NCBI RefSeq assembly: GCF_900220975.1
Contig: NZ_OBQD01000025.1
Span: 1-60,716 of the forward strand
DNA: 60,716 nucleotides
Source: Rhizobium subbaraonis
Lineage (GTDB): Bacteria > Pseudomonadota > Alphaproteobacteria > Rhizobiales > Rhizobiaceae
Direction of reading: 5' to 3'
Of the stretch, positions 41,306-50,963 are shown piece after piece. Under the pieces are notes generated by a model, which ran no database searches, was not told the DNA's origin, and saw nothing but the letters and a program-made list of their open reading frames with translations. The position numbers and the translations under genes were made by a program. The stretch's first letter is position 1; each line of letters opens with the position of its first letter.

Positions 41306-42667
41306 ATGGGCGGCTCAGGGGTAATCGACAGCTTTCTTGGGACATTCACTCAATACATCGACAGCGGCTTCGGCCTGCTCAGCGGCGAGGTGACCTTCAT
41401 CGCGACCACGCTGATCGTCATCGATGTCACACTCGCGGCGCTGTTCTGGAGCTGGGGCGCCGATGACGACATCATCGCACGTCTCGTCAAGAAGACGCTG
41501 TTCGTCGGTGTGTTCGCCTATCTGATCTCCAACTGGAACAACCTCGCCAAGATCGTCTTCGACAGCTTTTCCGGCCTCGGTATGAAGGCCTCGGGCACGG
41601 GCTTTACCGCGCAGGATCTCCTTCGCCCCGGCAAGGTCGCGCAGACTGGCCTCGACGCGGCCCGGCCATTACTCGAATCCATCTCTGACCTGATGGGCTG
41701 GATCGCGTTCTTCGAGAATTTCATCCAGATCGCCTGCCTGCTTTTCGCCTGGGCGCTCGTCATCCTCGCCTTCTTCATCCTGTCCGTGCAGCTCTTCGTG
41801 ACGCTGATCGAGTTCAAATTATCCACCTTGGCCGGCTTTGTTCTGATCCCGTTCGGCTTGTTTGGAAAAACCGCCTTCATGGCCGAGCGCGTGCTCGGCA
41901 ACGTGATCTCCAGCGGCATCAAGGTCCTCGTCCTCGCCGTCATCGTCGGCATTGGTTCGACGCTCTTCAGCCAGTTCACCCAAGGGTTCGGTGGCCAGAC
42001 CCCAAGCATTGACGACGCAATGGCGGTCGTGCTCGCCGCGCTCTCGCTCGTTGGCCTCGGTATCTTTGGACCCGGTATCGCGTCCGGCCTCGTCAGCGGC
42101 GGTCCGCAGCTTGGCGCAGGCGCCGCGGTCGGCACGGGTCTCGCCGTGGGCGGCGCTGCGCTCGCCGCTGGCGGCGGTGCGATGCTCGCCGCAAAGGGAG
42201 GAGCAGCCCTCCTTTCCGGCGGGGCTGCGGTCGCCCGTGGCGGAGCAGCGGCCGCTGGGGCGGCATCGTCAGCCTATACGCTCGGTTCCATGGGGCAATC
42301 CGGTGCGTCGGGCGTGGCATCCGGCGTCGGCGGTGTCGCACGCGCGGCCGGTTCAGGCGCCACATCACCCTTGCGTCGCGCCGCCTCGCGCGCGTCCGAG
42401 AGCATGAAATCCAGTTTTTCCGACGGCGCCCGCGCCGGGCTCAGTGCCACCGGCGGCACGTCCACGATGGGCTCGGTCGGCGGCGAGGCAGAGCCTTCTC
42501 CCGTCGCGCCCGCGACGACAACCGACCAGCCCCCCGCATGGGCTCAGCGCATGAAGCGCGGCCGCCATGTCTCCCACGGCGTCAGTGCCGCCGCACACGC
42601 CGTTCGCTCGGGCGACGGTCATGGGTCCGGTGCCTCCGTCAATCTCTCTGAAAGTGACCGTTCATGA
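41306..42667 (+). CDS. trbL: TrbL, VirB6-type polytopic channel protein
   Basis: The protein has 453 aa with about six spans (residues 20-260). The C-terminal 190 residues are Ala/Gly/Ser-rich (GGAALAAGGGAML...SGGAAVARGG), as in TrbL. It is an inner-membrane core protein. It overlaps trbF by 4 nt. It starts three nt after the trbK stop. Confidence 0.93.
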   Translation: MGGSGVIDSFLGTFTQYIDSGFGLLSGEVTFIATTLIVIDVTLAALFWSWGADDDIIARLVKKTLFVGVFAYLISNWNNLAKIVFDSFSGLGMKASGTGFTAQDLLRPGKVAQTGLDAARPLLESISDLMGWIAFFENFIQIACLLFAWALVILAFFILSVQLFVTLIEFKLSTLAGFVLIPFGLFGKTAFMAERVLGNVISSGIKVLVLAVIVGIGSTLFSQFTQGFGGQTPSIDDAMAVVLAALSLVGLGIFGPGIASGLVSGGPQLGAGAAVGTGLAVGGAALAAGGGAMLAAKGGAALLSGGAAVARGGAAAAGAASSAYTLGSMGQSGASGVASGVGGVARAAGSGATSPLRRAASRASESMKSSFSDGARAGLSATGGTSTMGSVGGEAEPSPVAPATTTDQPPAWAQRMKRGRHVSHGVSAAAHAVRSGDGHGSGASVNLSESDRS

Positions 42668-43353
42668 ATCTCTTCAAAAGGCCAGCCGTTCACTACGGCA
42701 AGACACCGCAACCGGAAACGCCTTACCAGAAGGCCGCGCAAGTCTGGGACGAGCGAATCGGCTCGGCCCGCGTCCAGGCGAGGAACTGGCGCACCATGGC
42801 TTTCGGCTCGCTGATCCTGTCGGCCGGCTTCGCCGTCGCACTGGTCTATCAGTCGGCGCGAGGAACCGTCGTCCCATGGGTCGTTCAGGTCGACAATCTG
42901 GGGCAGGCGCAGGCGATCGCGCCCGCCACCGCCGATTTCCGGCCGACCGATCCACAAGTTGCCTGGCACCTCGCGCGCTTTATCGAACAGACGCGGAGCA
43001 TTCCGGCCGACCCGATCATCGTCCGGCAGAACTGGCTTCGAGCATACGAATGGACGACGGATCGCGGCGCGGCGGCACTCAATGACTACGCCCGCGCCAA
43101 CGACCCATTCACAAAGGTCGGCAAGCAGCAGATCGCCGTCGAGGTCTCCAGCGTCATACGCGCATCGCCCGACAGCTTCCGTGTCGCCTGGACAGAGCGG
43201 CATTTCGAGAACGGCCAGCTCTCCACGACCCAGCGATGGACAGCGATCCTGACCATCGTGATCCAGCCACCGCGCGACGCCGAGCGGATCAAGGTCAATC
43301 CGCTGGGGATCTACGTCAACGCCATCAACTGGTCGCGGGAGATGGGCCAATGA
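42664..43353 (+). CDS. trbF: TrbF, VirB8-type scaffold
   Basis: The protein has 229 aa. One N-terminal span (about 41-61, MAFGSLILSAGFAVALVYQS) precedes the VirB8-like periplasmic fold (WVVQVDNLGQAQAI, VAWHLARFIEQTRSIP, VSWTERHFENGQL-like). It overlaps trbL and trbG. Confidence 0.93.
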   Translation: MNLFKRPAVHYGKTPQPETPYQKAAQVWDERIGSARVQARNWRTMAFGSLILSAGFAVALVYQSARGTVVPWVVQVDNLGQAQAIAPATADFRPTDPQVAWHLARFIEQTRSIPADPIIVRQNWLRAYEWTTDRGAAALNDYARANDPFTKVGKQQIAVEVSSVIRASPDSFRVAWTERHFENGQLSTTQRWTAILTIVIQPPRDAERIKVNPLGIYVNAINWSREMGQ

Positions 43354-44333
43354 AGCCGGCTTTCCGCAACTGCGCCATTCCGGCTTTCCGTAAATCCGTG
43401 CTTCCGGCTCTGCTTCTTTCCGCCACTACGTTGGCCGGCTGTGCGACGCCACAGAAGCCGCCGGAGATCAGCTACGATCGCGATGTGCCGGCGTTGCCGG
43501 CCGTGCCCGTGGCTGTGACCGACGACCGGCCGCGCCCGATTCATATCCCTCCGGGCTGGACACCGGCGAAAGGCGGCACGGCCGCCACCACGCCGACGGC
43601 CCGCGTCGAGAACGCCAACGCCGCAGCGCGGGTGCAGCCGCGCCGGGAGGGCTATTTCAACGCCCTCCAGGTCTACCCATGGTCCGAAGGCGCGCTCTAT
43701 CAGGTCTATGCCGCTCCCGGGCAGATCACGAACATCGCGCTGGAGCCCGGCGAGAGCCTGACCGGGGCCGGCCCGATCGCCGCCGGGGATACCGCACGCT
43801 GGATCATCGGCGACACCGAAAGCGGCGCCGGCACGACCCGGCGTGTCCACATCCTCGTGAAACCCAGTCGCGTGGACATATCGACGAACCTCGTGGTGAC
43901 GACCGACCGCCGCGTCTACATGATCGAGCTGCGCTCAGGCGCCAAACCCTACATGCCTTCGGTGGCATGGTCATACCCGCAGCCACGAGGCGGACAGGGC
44001 CAGACCGTTCCGGCGACGCCGGTCATCCCAGCCGTCGCCTCCCGCAACTACCGCTACGGCCTGAGGGGTGGCAACCCGCCCTGGAGGCCCGTTTCCGTCT
44101 ATGACGACGGACGTCGCGTTTACATCGAGTTCCCTCGCGGCATCGTCCAGGGCGAGATGCCGCCGATCTTCGTGATCGGACCGGAGGGGGAGGCCCAGAT
44201 CGTTAACACCCGCGTCCACCGACACATTCTGATCGTTGATCGCCTGTTCGGCGCGGCCGAACTGCGCCTCGGAAGTGGCGATCGGCAGCAAACGGTAAGG
44301 ATTGTCCGTACCGACGGGAGGCCCGCATCATGA
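43350..44333 (+). CDS. trbG: TrbG, outer-membrane VirB9-type protein
   Basis: The protein has 327 aa. It is an apparent lipoprotein: the signal peptide ends LLLSATTLAGCATP with the lipobox Cys at about 33. The body carries the VirB9 signatures VYPWSEGALYQVYAAPGQITNIALEPGE, DTARWIIGD, RVHILVKP and NYRYGLRGGNPPWRPVSVYDDGRRVYIEFP. It is ATGA-coupled to trbF and trbI. Confidence 0.94.
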   Translation: MKPAFRNCAIPAFRKSVLPALLLSATTLAGCATPQKPPEISYDRDVPALPAVPVAVTDDRPRPIHIPPGWTPAKGGTAATTPTARVENANAAARVQPRREGYFNALQVYPWSEGALYQVYAAPGQITNIALEPGESLTGAGPIAAGDTARWIIGDTESGAGTTRRVHILVKPSRVDISTNLVVTTDRRVYMIELRSGAKPYMPSVAWSYPQPRGGQGQTVPATPVIPAVASRNYRYGLRGGNPPWRPVSVYDDGRRVYIEFPRGIVQGEMPPIFVIGPEGEAQIVNTRVHRHILIVDRLFGAAELRLGSGDRQQTVRIVRTDGRPAS

Positions 44334-45487
44334 GCGAGGAAAACAGCAATACGAGCGCTCCGATGCGCCTGCGAGCCGAACCGCCGCGCGTCACCCGACT
44401 GTCGCGCAAGGTGCTCGCGAGCGTCACGGCCGTCGCTCTGGTCGGGATAGGCGGCGCGCTGATTTACGCACTTCAGACCCGGAATGCCGGCCGCGACGCA
44501 GAGGAGCTTTACTCGACCGCCAACCGCCAGACCGCGGATGGTCTCGCCGGATTGCCGCGAGACTACACCGGCCCCGTTCTCGGCCCGCCCTTACCGGGCG
44601 ATCTCGGACGACCTATTCTCGACGCGCAGACTCGCGGCCAGCCCGTCATACCTCCGACGATCACGACGCCGACTGTCGACGAAGCCGAACAACGCCGCAT
44701 TGCGGAGGAAGAGGCCGCGCGCACGTCGCGCGTCTTCTTCCAGACCCAGCCGGGCACGATCCCGGCAGCGCCGGGAGGTTTAACCACACCGGGCACTCCC
44801 GGTGTCGATCTCGCCGCCTTGGCGGGTCAAGCAGGTCAGCAAACCGCCCAGGATCGACAGAACGCCTTCCTCAATGGGCCGGTCGACCGTCGCACAACCT
44901 CGTCGGATCGCGTAATGGCTCCCGCTTCGCCCTTTGTGCTCCAGGCCGGCGCGGTTATCCCGGCAGCTCTCATCACGGGCATAAGGTCTGATCTTCCCGG
45001 CCAAATCACCGCGCAGGTGACCGAAAACATCTACGACAGCCCGACCGGCCGCAGTCTCCTCGTCCCGCAGGGAACGAGGATCATCGGCCAGTACGATAAC
45101 AATGTGCAGTTCGGCCAGAGACGGGTCCTGCTGGTCTGGAGCCGCCTGATCTTTCCGAACGGCCGATCTATGGTCCTCGAACGCCAGCCGGGCGCCGACA
45201 CGCAGGGCTATGCCGGGCTTGAGGATGGCGTCGATTATCACTGGTGGGATCTCATGAAGGCGGCCGGGCTGTCCACGCTACTCGGCATCGGAACCGAACT
45301 TGCGACCGACGACGAGGACCGCCTGATCCGAGCCATCCGAGACGGGGCGCAGGACACCATCAATCAGGCCGGACAGCAGATCGTCCAGCGTCAGTTGCAG
45401 GTCGCACCGACACTGACCATCCGGCCCGGCTTCCCGGTCAGGGTCATCGTTACCCGCGATCTTGTGCTCGAACCCTACAGGAGTTGA
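44330..45487 (+). CDS. trbI: TrbI, VirB10-type channel protein
   Basis: The protein has 385 aa. One N-terminal span (about 27-48) and a proline-rich periplasmic linker lead into the VirB10 core (VLQAGAVIPAALITGIRSDLPGQITAQVTENIYDSPTGRSLLVPQGTRIIGQYDN), then LVWSRLIFPNGRSMVLERQPGADTQGYAGLED and IRPGFPVRVIVTRDLVLEPY. It is the last channel gene, and DUF2274 follows. Confidence 0.94.
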   Translation: MSEENSNTSAPMRLRAEPPRVTRLSRKVLASVTAVALVGIGGALIYALQTRNAGRDAEELYSTANRQTADGLAGLPRDYTGPVLGPPLPGDLGRPILDAQTRGQPVIPPTITTPTVDEAEQRRIAEEEAARTSRVFFQTQPGTIPAAPGGLTTPGTPGVDLAALAGQAGQQTAQDRQNAFLNGPVDRRTTSSDRVMAPASPFVLQAGAVIPAALITGIRSDLPGQITAQVTENIYDSPTGRSLLVPQGTRIIGQYDNNVQFGQRRVLLVWSRLIFPNGRSMVLERQPGADTQGYAGLEDGVDYHWWDLMKAAGLSTLLGIGTELATDDEDRLIRAIRDGAQDTINQAGQQIVQRQLQVAPTLTIRPGFPVRVIVTRDLVLEPYRS

Positions 45488-45489
45488 AC

Positions 45490-45711
45490 ATGACAAAGCT
45501 CAAACTCGGTCCCCTGGCCGACGACAAGCCGGTGAAGGTGGCCATAGAGCTTCCTGCGCAGCTTCACCGCGACCTCACTGCCTATGCCGAGATCCTCTCT
45601 CGTGTGTCTGGCCAATCCGTCTCAGATCCAGCAAAGCTGATCGTTCCTATGCTGGAACGCTTCATCGCGACGGATCGCGCCTTCGCAAAGCTCCGGCGTC
45701 ATATTACTTAG
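45490..45711 (+). CDS. DUF2274 protein
   Basis: The protein has 73 aa and contains KLGPLADDKPVKVAIELPAQLHRDLTAYAEILSRVSGQ, the DUF2274 pattern found at the 3' end of trb operons. Its small strand-helix fold and position suggest DNA binding, but this is unproven. It starts 2 nt after trbI and its stop overlaps the convergent LysR gene by 4 nt. Confidence 0.85.
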   Translation: MTKLKLGPLADDKPVKVAIELPAQLHRDLTAYAEILSRVSGQSVSDPAKLIVPMLERFIATDRAFAKLRRHIT

Positions 45712-46664
45712 ATCGGAAGGTATCCAACAATCGATAAGCATGGGACAAACGATCGTGACATTTTTCTGGCCATGCTGAGGAGGCGTCGTAGAGCTGGATT
45801 ATCATTCCTCCTGGACCACACCGCGCTGAACGGAAGGATGTCGTCGAGGATTGGACGATAGGTGATACCGGGCATCTGAGCGGCAACCATCGCTTCGCTG
45901 ACGATCGTCAATCCCTGCCCGATCGCCACAAGAGACAAGAGATTGTCTCGACCTACATATTGCGCCTGAATATCTGGATGATAGCCAAGAGTTGCCAACC
46001 GCCGTACCAGATGATCCCGTATCTCTGGGCCGGGAGCCGCATCGCTTACTACAAACGATTCGAATACCAAGTCAGGCCATTCCAAAATCTCTCGTCCTGA
46101 AAGGTTATGTCCCACCGGCAAGACTGCAAAAACGCGCTCCGACCAGAAATGAGTGGTCCCGCACTCAGGCCAATCCTGGGTGCCCGTAAGAAAAGCAACG
46201 TCCATATCGAACTTGCGGATAGCGGTAACGTGTTGGTTAGGGTGGCCTTCGACGAACTCTATTTTAACTTTGGCGTGGCTCTTGTCGTAGGCACTGAACA
46301 GTTCGGCCAGAAATCCCGATGCGATCGACGAGAATATTCCTATCCTCAGACGCCCATTCTCCACGCGCCCGATATTACCTAAATCCTCGATGCTCTGCTG
46401 AATGAATCGAAGCACTCTGCGTGCTTGAGGCAGAAATCGCTCTCCCGCGAACGTGAGGGTGACGCCAAAATTATGACGGTGAAATAGTGACGTCCCTATA
46501 TGATCTTCCAGATCACGGACGCACCTGCTCATTGTTGATTCCTGTATTTTTAGCGCTTTACTCGCCTTTCGAAAACTTCCTTGCTCCGCTGACGCAATGA
46601 AGTAACGCAAATGACGAATTTCAATGATCCAAGATGCATGAGATTTTTTGATCTTATTGGCCAT
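45708..46664 (-). CDS. LysR-family regulator
   Basis: The protein has 318 aa. The N-terminal winged helix (about 16-75, HLRYFIASAEQGSFRKASKALKIQESTMSRCVRDLEDHIG) is canonical. The effector domain (about 100-305) has LRIGIFSSIASGFLAELF. Base composition is lower in GC than the backbone, and the 5' flank is AT-rich. It is convergent with the trb operon and ends 4 nt inside DUF2274. Similar LysR genes follow trbI in related elements. The target is unknown; it may act on the neighbouring PHB genes or on transfer. Confidence 0.9.
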   Translation of the reverse strand: MANKIKKSHASWIIEIRHLRYFIASAEQGSFRKASKALKIQESTMSRCVRDLEDHIGTSLFHRHNFGVTLTFAGERFLPQARRVLRFIQQSIEDLGNIGRVENGRLRIGIFSSIASGFLAELFSAYDKSHAKVKIEFVEGHPNQHVTAIRKFDMDVAFLTGTQDWPECGTTHFWSERVFAVLPVGHNLSGREILEWPDLVFESFVVSDAAPGPEIRDHLVRRLATLGYHPDIQAQYVGRDNLLSLVAIGQGLTIVSEAMVAAQMPGITYRPILDDILPFSAVWSRRNDNPALRRLLSMARKMSRSFVPCLSIVGYLPI

Positions 46665-46732
46665 GTATCCTATATTCTATTTAATTGTAGTGGCGATGTG
46701 TTATTTGACGTTATTACGAGCGATTCGTGATA

Positions 46733-48535
46733 TTATGGCATTCTAATGTAGTCGCCTGGGGCGTCTGCAAGCGGCGTAATGACCGTGCTGGCATTCAAGT
46801 GTCGCGCGGATGCGTCTCGCGCTTGAGACCTCTCGGCCATCCAATCCGCCCATTCCGGCCACCACGATCCTGGCTTGACGGGCGTTTTCTCCACCCAATC
46901 GTCGGGAGAGACATAGGTGTCGCCGCGCGCTCGCCTACTGATCTGATACTGGCGCCGCGTGCGGCCCGGCTCACTGACGATTCCTGCATTGTGACCTCCA
47001 TTCGTCAGAGCGAAGGTGACCTCCGTCGGTGTAAGAAGATGCAGTTTGTAGACAGAGCGCCAAGGCGCAACGTGGTCGGTGATTGTGCCGACACAGAATA
47101 TGGGGAGACTGATATCTCCAAGGGAAATCGGCCGCCCTCCGACCTGATAGCGACCGGATGCCAAGTCATTTTGAAGATAGAGCCGGCGCAGATACTGTGA
47201 GTGCATCATGGCGGGAAGGCGGGTTCCATCGGCGTTCCAAGCCATCAAGTCGTTCATCGGCCTGCGTTCACCTAGGAAATACTCATTGACGATACGCGAC
47301 CAGAATAGGTCGTATGAGCGAAGCAACTGGAAGGCGGCTGTCATCTGCTCGGCGTGCAGGTAGCCCACCTCGGCCATCTGCGCTTCGAGAAGGGCGATCT
47401 GGCTTTCGTCGATAAGAAGACCGAGTTCGCCCGGTTCACTAAAGTCGGTCTGGGCCGCGAGCAGGCTTACGGAGGCCAGCCTGTCGTCAAGGTCGCGGGC
47501 CATGGCGGCTGCGGCGATGGAAAGGAGCGTTCCGCCGAGGCAATAGCCGGCCGCATGCACTCTCGCTCCGGCCGCAATTGTGTTGACGGTCGAGAGAGCG
47601 GCGTGGAAACCAAGGTCGAGATACTCGGCCATGCCCATGTCACGGTCTCCGGCATCCGGGTTCTTCCAGGAGATGCAGAAGACGGTGAATCCCTGATCGA
47701 CAAGGTAGCGGATCAGGGAATTGCGGGGCGACAGATCAAGAATGTAGTACTTCATAATCCACGCTGGAACGATGAGGATAGGTTCCGGATGGACCATTTC
47801 CGTTGTCGGCTCGTACTGGATCAGCTCGATTAGCCGGTTCCTGAACACGACCTTGCCCGGCGTTGCGGCTACGTCCTTGCCGACGACAAAATTCTCCGTT
47901 CCTGCCGGGGGCTGATTGGCCATTCGCCGTGCGATGTCGTCGAATAGGTTGGACAAGCCGCGCGCCAGATTGGCTCCGTTCTCATCGAGGCTTTTCCTGA
48001 TGACGACCGGATTGAGCGGCGCGAGATTGCTGGGAGAGAACATCTCCATCCATTGCTGCACACCGAAGGCGACGAGGCGCTGATGATGCGGGTCCACGCC
48101 CCAGACGTCGCGCGTGGCTTCCTCCCACCAGCGGCGCTGCATCTCGAACGACTGGCCGAACAGATTGAAGGGCCATTGGCCCCATGAGGGATCGGCAAAG
48201 CGTCGGTCTGACAATTGTGGCACGGCACCAGCACTCGGACCATCGTTGCCTTGGGAAAGACCTGCCGTGATGATCGTCTGGATTCGCTCCAGTTGATCGA
48301 GCGCCAATCGCGAGAGTTCGGCGCGCTTGCCCGGACTTGTCGCGAGATGGCTTGCCCAGTCCATCCACGCGAGCAAGGGCGATTCCGGCGAAATCGAAGA
48401 CCATGCACGCGACCATGCTGCGTGCGCTTCTTCGTCCACTTCCCTGCTCGACTTTTCTTCTTTTTCCGATTCCATGCCAATCACTTCCACTGGCGCCGCG
48501 GCTATCAGCGGGGCCTTGTAACCATCTTGGTTCAT
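46733..48535 (-). CDS. phaC: Class I poly(3-hydroxyalkanoate) synthase
   Basis: The protein has 600 aa from the ATG at 48535; a GTG at 48589 would add 18. It polymerises 3-hydroxyacyl-CoA into PHB. The lipase-like box GYCLGG (catalytic Cys), the Asp in GTITDHVAPW and the His in NGGHNAGI form the catalytic triad. The class I size and WKNPDAGDRDMGMAEYLDLG are typical. It is the last gene of the minus-strand PHB operon, starting close behind or overlapping the DUF3141 stop. The upstream LysR gene reads in the same direction but away from it. Confidence 0.95.
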   Translation of the reverse strand: MNQDGYKAPLIAAAPVEVIGMESEKEEKSSREVDEEAHAAWSRAWSSISPESPLLAWMDWASHLATSPGKRAELSRLALDQLERIQTIITAGLSQGNDGPSAGAVPQLSDRRFADPSWGQWPFNLFGQSFEMQRRWWEEATRDVWGVDPHHQRLVAFGVQQWMEMFSPSNLAPLNPVVIRKSLDENGANLARGLSNLFDDIARRMANQPPAGTENFVVGKDVAATPGKVVFRNRLIELIQYEPTTEMVHPEPILIVPAWIMKYYILDLSPRNSLIRYLVDQGFTVFCISWKNPDAGDRDMGMAEYLDLGFHAALSTVNTIAAGARVHAAGYCLGGTLLSIAAAAMARDLDDRLASVSLLAAQTDFSEPGELGLLIDESQIALLEAQMAEVGYLHAEQMTAAFQLLRSYDLFWSRIVNEYFLGERRPMNDLMAWNADGTRLPAMMHSQYLRRLYLQNDLASGRYQVGGRPISLGDISLPIFCVGTITDHVAPWRSVYKLHLLTPTEVTFALTNGGHNAGIVSEPGRTRRQYQISRRARGDTYVSPDDWVEKTPVKPGSWWPEWADWMAERSQARDASARHLNASTVITPLADAPGDYIRMP

Positions 48536-48566
48536 GGCCAGAGTTAAGGCCGGCCCAGATATCAGG

Positions 48567-50897
48567 TCACGTTTTCCGGGGGCGTCCACGCTTCGAAGGG
48601 TATTTCGCCTCCGATGTGGCGGTGGTCGGCGCGCGCGTCATCGGGGCGGAAGGTGCGGCAGGTTCCGAACCCGTTGCCGACGCTGGTTCCGTTGCAACCG
48701 CCTTTGCCTGCCGGGCTTTCTCCGCGGCATACACAAACATTTGCGTCACGCGCTTAAGGGCCGCATCGCCCGCAATCGCGAGCGTTTCGCCACCAGCATA
48801 TGCCAGTTCCGAAATAACCATCGAAACCCTGTCGATTTCGTCGGCGTCTGCCCCATCGAGCAGGGCAGGAAGCGCCTCGACCGCCGCATTGCCCTTATAG
48901 GCAAGCAACAGCGCCTGCTCGCGCACGAGAAACCGGAAGGATCCGGCATCGTAACCGGTAACCACATCCTTCTCCCGGAAGCGAGCAGCGTGGTGATAGT
49001 GGCGCTCGTCAATCCCGCCGCGCCTATCAAGCACGTAGAACAGGGCGCGTAGCGCTGCTTCTGGCAACCCGCCTTCATTGAGCCGAGCATCCAGGCGGGC
49101 AATCGTCCGACCGACCATCTCGTGGTGCTCCGGCGTGTCCCCCGGATGAGGGCGGGCCGGCTGATCATCGTCGAGCGTCTGACCGGCGAGAGCCTTGAGC
49201 CCAGGCGAGCCGTAAAGGACACCGAACCACATCGCGTAGATCTGGTCTCGGTGGTCGCGATATCGATCCAGAAAATGCTCGACCGCACGCGACACATCCT
49301 GTTCCATGACAAGAAACGGATTGTCGGACGGTGCCAACTGACGGTTCTGGCGAACCTCGGATGCGAGCTCGCTGACCGTGCTTGCCAATGGATGGTCACT
49401 CGACCACAGTTCGAACGATGCCCGTAGTGGATGAAGCGCCTGCATCCATCGGGCGGAATAGGATGTCGAAAACGCCCGTATCCAAGGTTGCAGCGTATTG
49501 CGGTACAAAGCGACGTTGATGTCGGAGACCCGTGCTGCCGCGGCGAAGCGGCGGTCCGATTCGGGATCCGGGCGGACGATATCGCGAACCTCCTCGACGC
49601 TGCTGCGCCTGATCGACATCAGGTAGGGATCCGCGAAGTTGCGAGCGCCTTCGGGTGTCGTGTCCACGCTCGCCCGAAAGATGCCAGCCGGAAAAAGGTC
49701 GATCTGATCAATCATGCTCGCGAACTTGCGGTGCTCCTTCTGGCCGACGCTACTCGATACGAAAATTCCGAGATGTCCGATGCTGTCATGCGTAGTGTAG
49801 AGGATGGTCTGGTCGTGGCTGAGCACCTCTTCGTCGCTTCGATAAAGGTCGGTGATCCAGCCTAGCGCCTGCGGTGGCGGGGTGATGTTGTCGCCATAGG
49901 AGCAGAAGACGACGATCGGCGAGCGGATGTTGCGAAGGTCGATGCGCAATCCGTCGGAGGTCATGAGCTGCGCGGTGGAGAGCTTGTTGCCAACAAACAG
50001 GTTGTCGACGATGTATTGCATCTCGACATCGTTCAGGAAGACGTAGCCGCCCCAGTATTTCTCGAAGTCGATATAGCGTTCTGCTTCAGTATCGGCCTTG
50101 GCGTAGACGTTATATTGCTTCGACCACAGAGTGTTGGCAGGATCAAGGTTTTCGAAGTTCTCTACGAGCCACGCCCCATCGAAACGACCGGCGCCGATAT
50201 CGCTCGTCAGCGCGGTGAGCCAGCTCCCGCCGAGCAGGCCGCCGGCATAGCGCATCGGATTGTCGCCCGCCCAGTAGGACAACGGCGTGCCGGCCACGAT
50301 CAACGGCCCGAACAGCTCCGGCCAGACCGCCGCCGCCATCAGCAATTGCCAGCCCGCCTGGCAATTTCCGATCACCGCCGGCTTGCCCTCGCTTCCGGGA
50401 TGCAACCCGGCGACCCGCTCGACGAAGGCCGCGAAGGTGCGCATGACATCCTCGATGGTCTGACCGGGAACTGGATCGGGCAGGAAGCCCACGAAGTAGC
50501 ACGGATGACCTGCCTTGATCGCGGCGCCGATCTCGCTGTCGGGCTTAAAACCGCCGATGCCGGGCCCATGTCCAGCGCGGGGGTCGATGACGACGAACGG
50601 GCGCCGCGTCTCGTCGGCCGCCTGGCCGGCGGGCGGTATGATCCGCACGAGCGCATAGTTTGTCGGTCGCGGCAGGTCCGCCCCCGACATGACGAATTCG
50701 AAGGGGAAGTTGAGGACGCCGGGACTGCCTTCGCGCAGCTTGTCGCGATACTGGTCGCCCACCTGTCTCTCAATATCCGCATACAGGATCGCGCGCTGCC
50801 ATGCATCGATCCCATAGGCATAGGCCGCTTGCAGCAGCGCCAAAGGACCGCCATGCAAATTCGACCATTGCGTTTTTGAGGTTGTCGGCTCGGACAT
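48567..50897 (-). CDS. DUF3141 protein, PHA-synthase-like accessory
   Basis: The protein has 776 aa. Its central part (about 85-420) resembles PHA synthase/hydrolase folds: PFVVIDPRAGHGPGIGGFKPDSE, VIGNCQAGWQLLMAAAVWPELFGPLIVAGTPLSYW (with the Cys in the elbow GNCQAG), and IVVFCSYGDNITPPPQALGW. It then has a 350-residue helical tail. It is found beside phaC or phosphotransacetylase genes in many proteobacteria. The role is untested; it may be a granule-associated or alternative synthase-like enzyme. GGAGGGAACCC lies before the ATG at 50897. Confidence 0.85.
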   Translation of the reverse strand: MSEPTTSKTQWSNLHGGPLALLQAAYAYGIDAWQRAILYADIERQVGDQYRDKLREGSPGVLNFPFEFVMSGADLPRPTNYALVRIIPPAGQAADETRRPFVVIDPRAGHGPGIGGFKPDSEIGAAIKAGHPCYFVGFLPDPVPGQTIEDVMRTFAAFVERVAGLHPGSEGKPAVIGNCQAGWQLLMAAAVWPELFGPLIVAGTPLSYWAGDNPMRYAGGLLGGSWLTALTSDIGAGRFDGAWLVENFENLDPANTLWSKQYNVYAKADTEAERYIDFEKYWGGYVFLNDVEMQYIVDNLFVGNKLSTAQLMTSDGLRIDLRNIRSPIVVFCSYGDNITPPPQALGWITDLYRSDEEVLSHDQTILYTTHDSIGHLGIFVSSSVGQKEHRKFASMIDQIDLFPAGIFRASVDTTPEGARNFADPYLMSIRRSSVEEVRDIVRPDPESDRRFAAAARVSDINVALYRNTLQPWIRAFSTSYSARWMQALHPLRASFELWSSDHPLASTVSELASEVRQNRQLAPSDNPFLVMEQDVSRAVEHFLDRYRDHRDQIYAMWFGVLYGSPGLKALAGQTLDDDQPARPHPGDTPEHHEMVGRTIARLDARLNEGGLPEAALRALFYVLDRRGGIDERHYHHAARFREKDVVTGYDAGSFRFLVREQALLLAYKGNAAVEALPALLDGADADEIDRVSMVISELAYAGGETLAIAGDAALKRVTQMFVYAAEKARQAKAVATEPASATGSEPAAPSAPMTRAPTTATSEAKYPSKRGRPRKT

Positions 50898-50963
50898 GGG
50901 TTCCCTCCGATGCATCGCCATTTGACAAGGACAGGACGAAGGCTCGCGCCTTAGCCTGACGGT

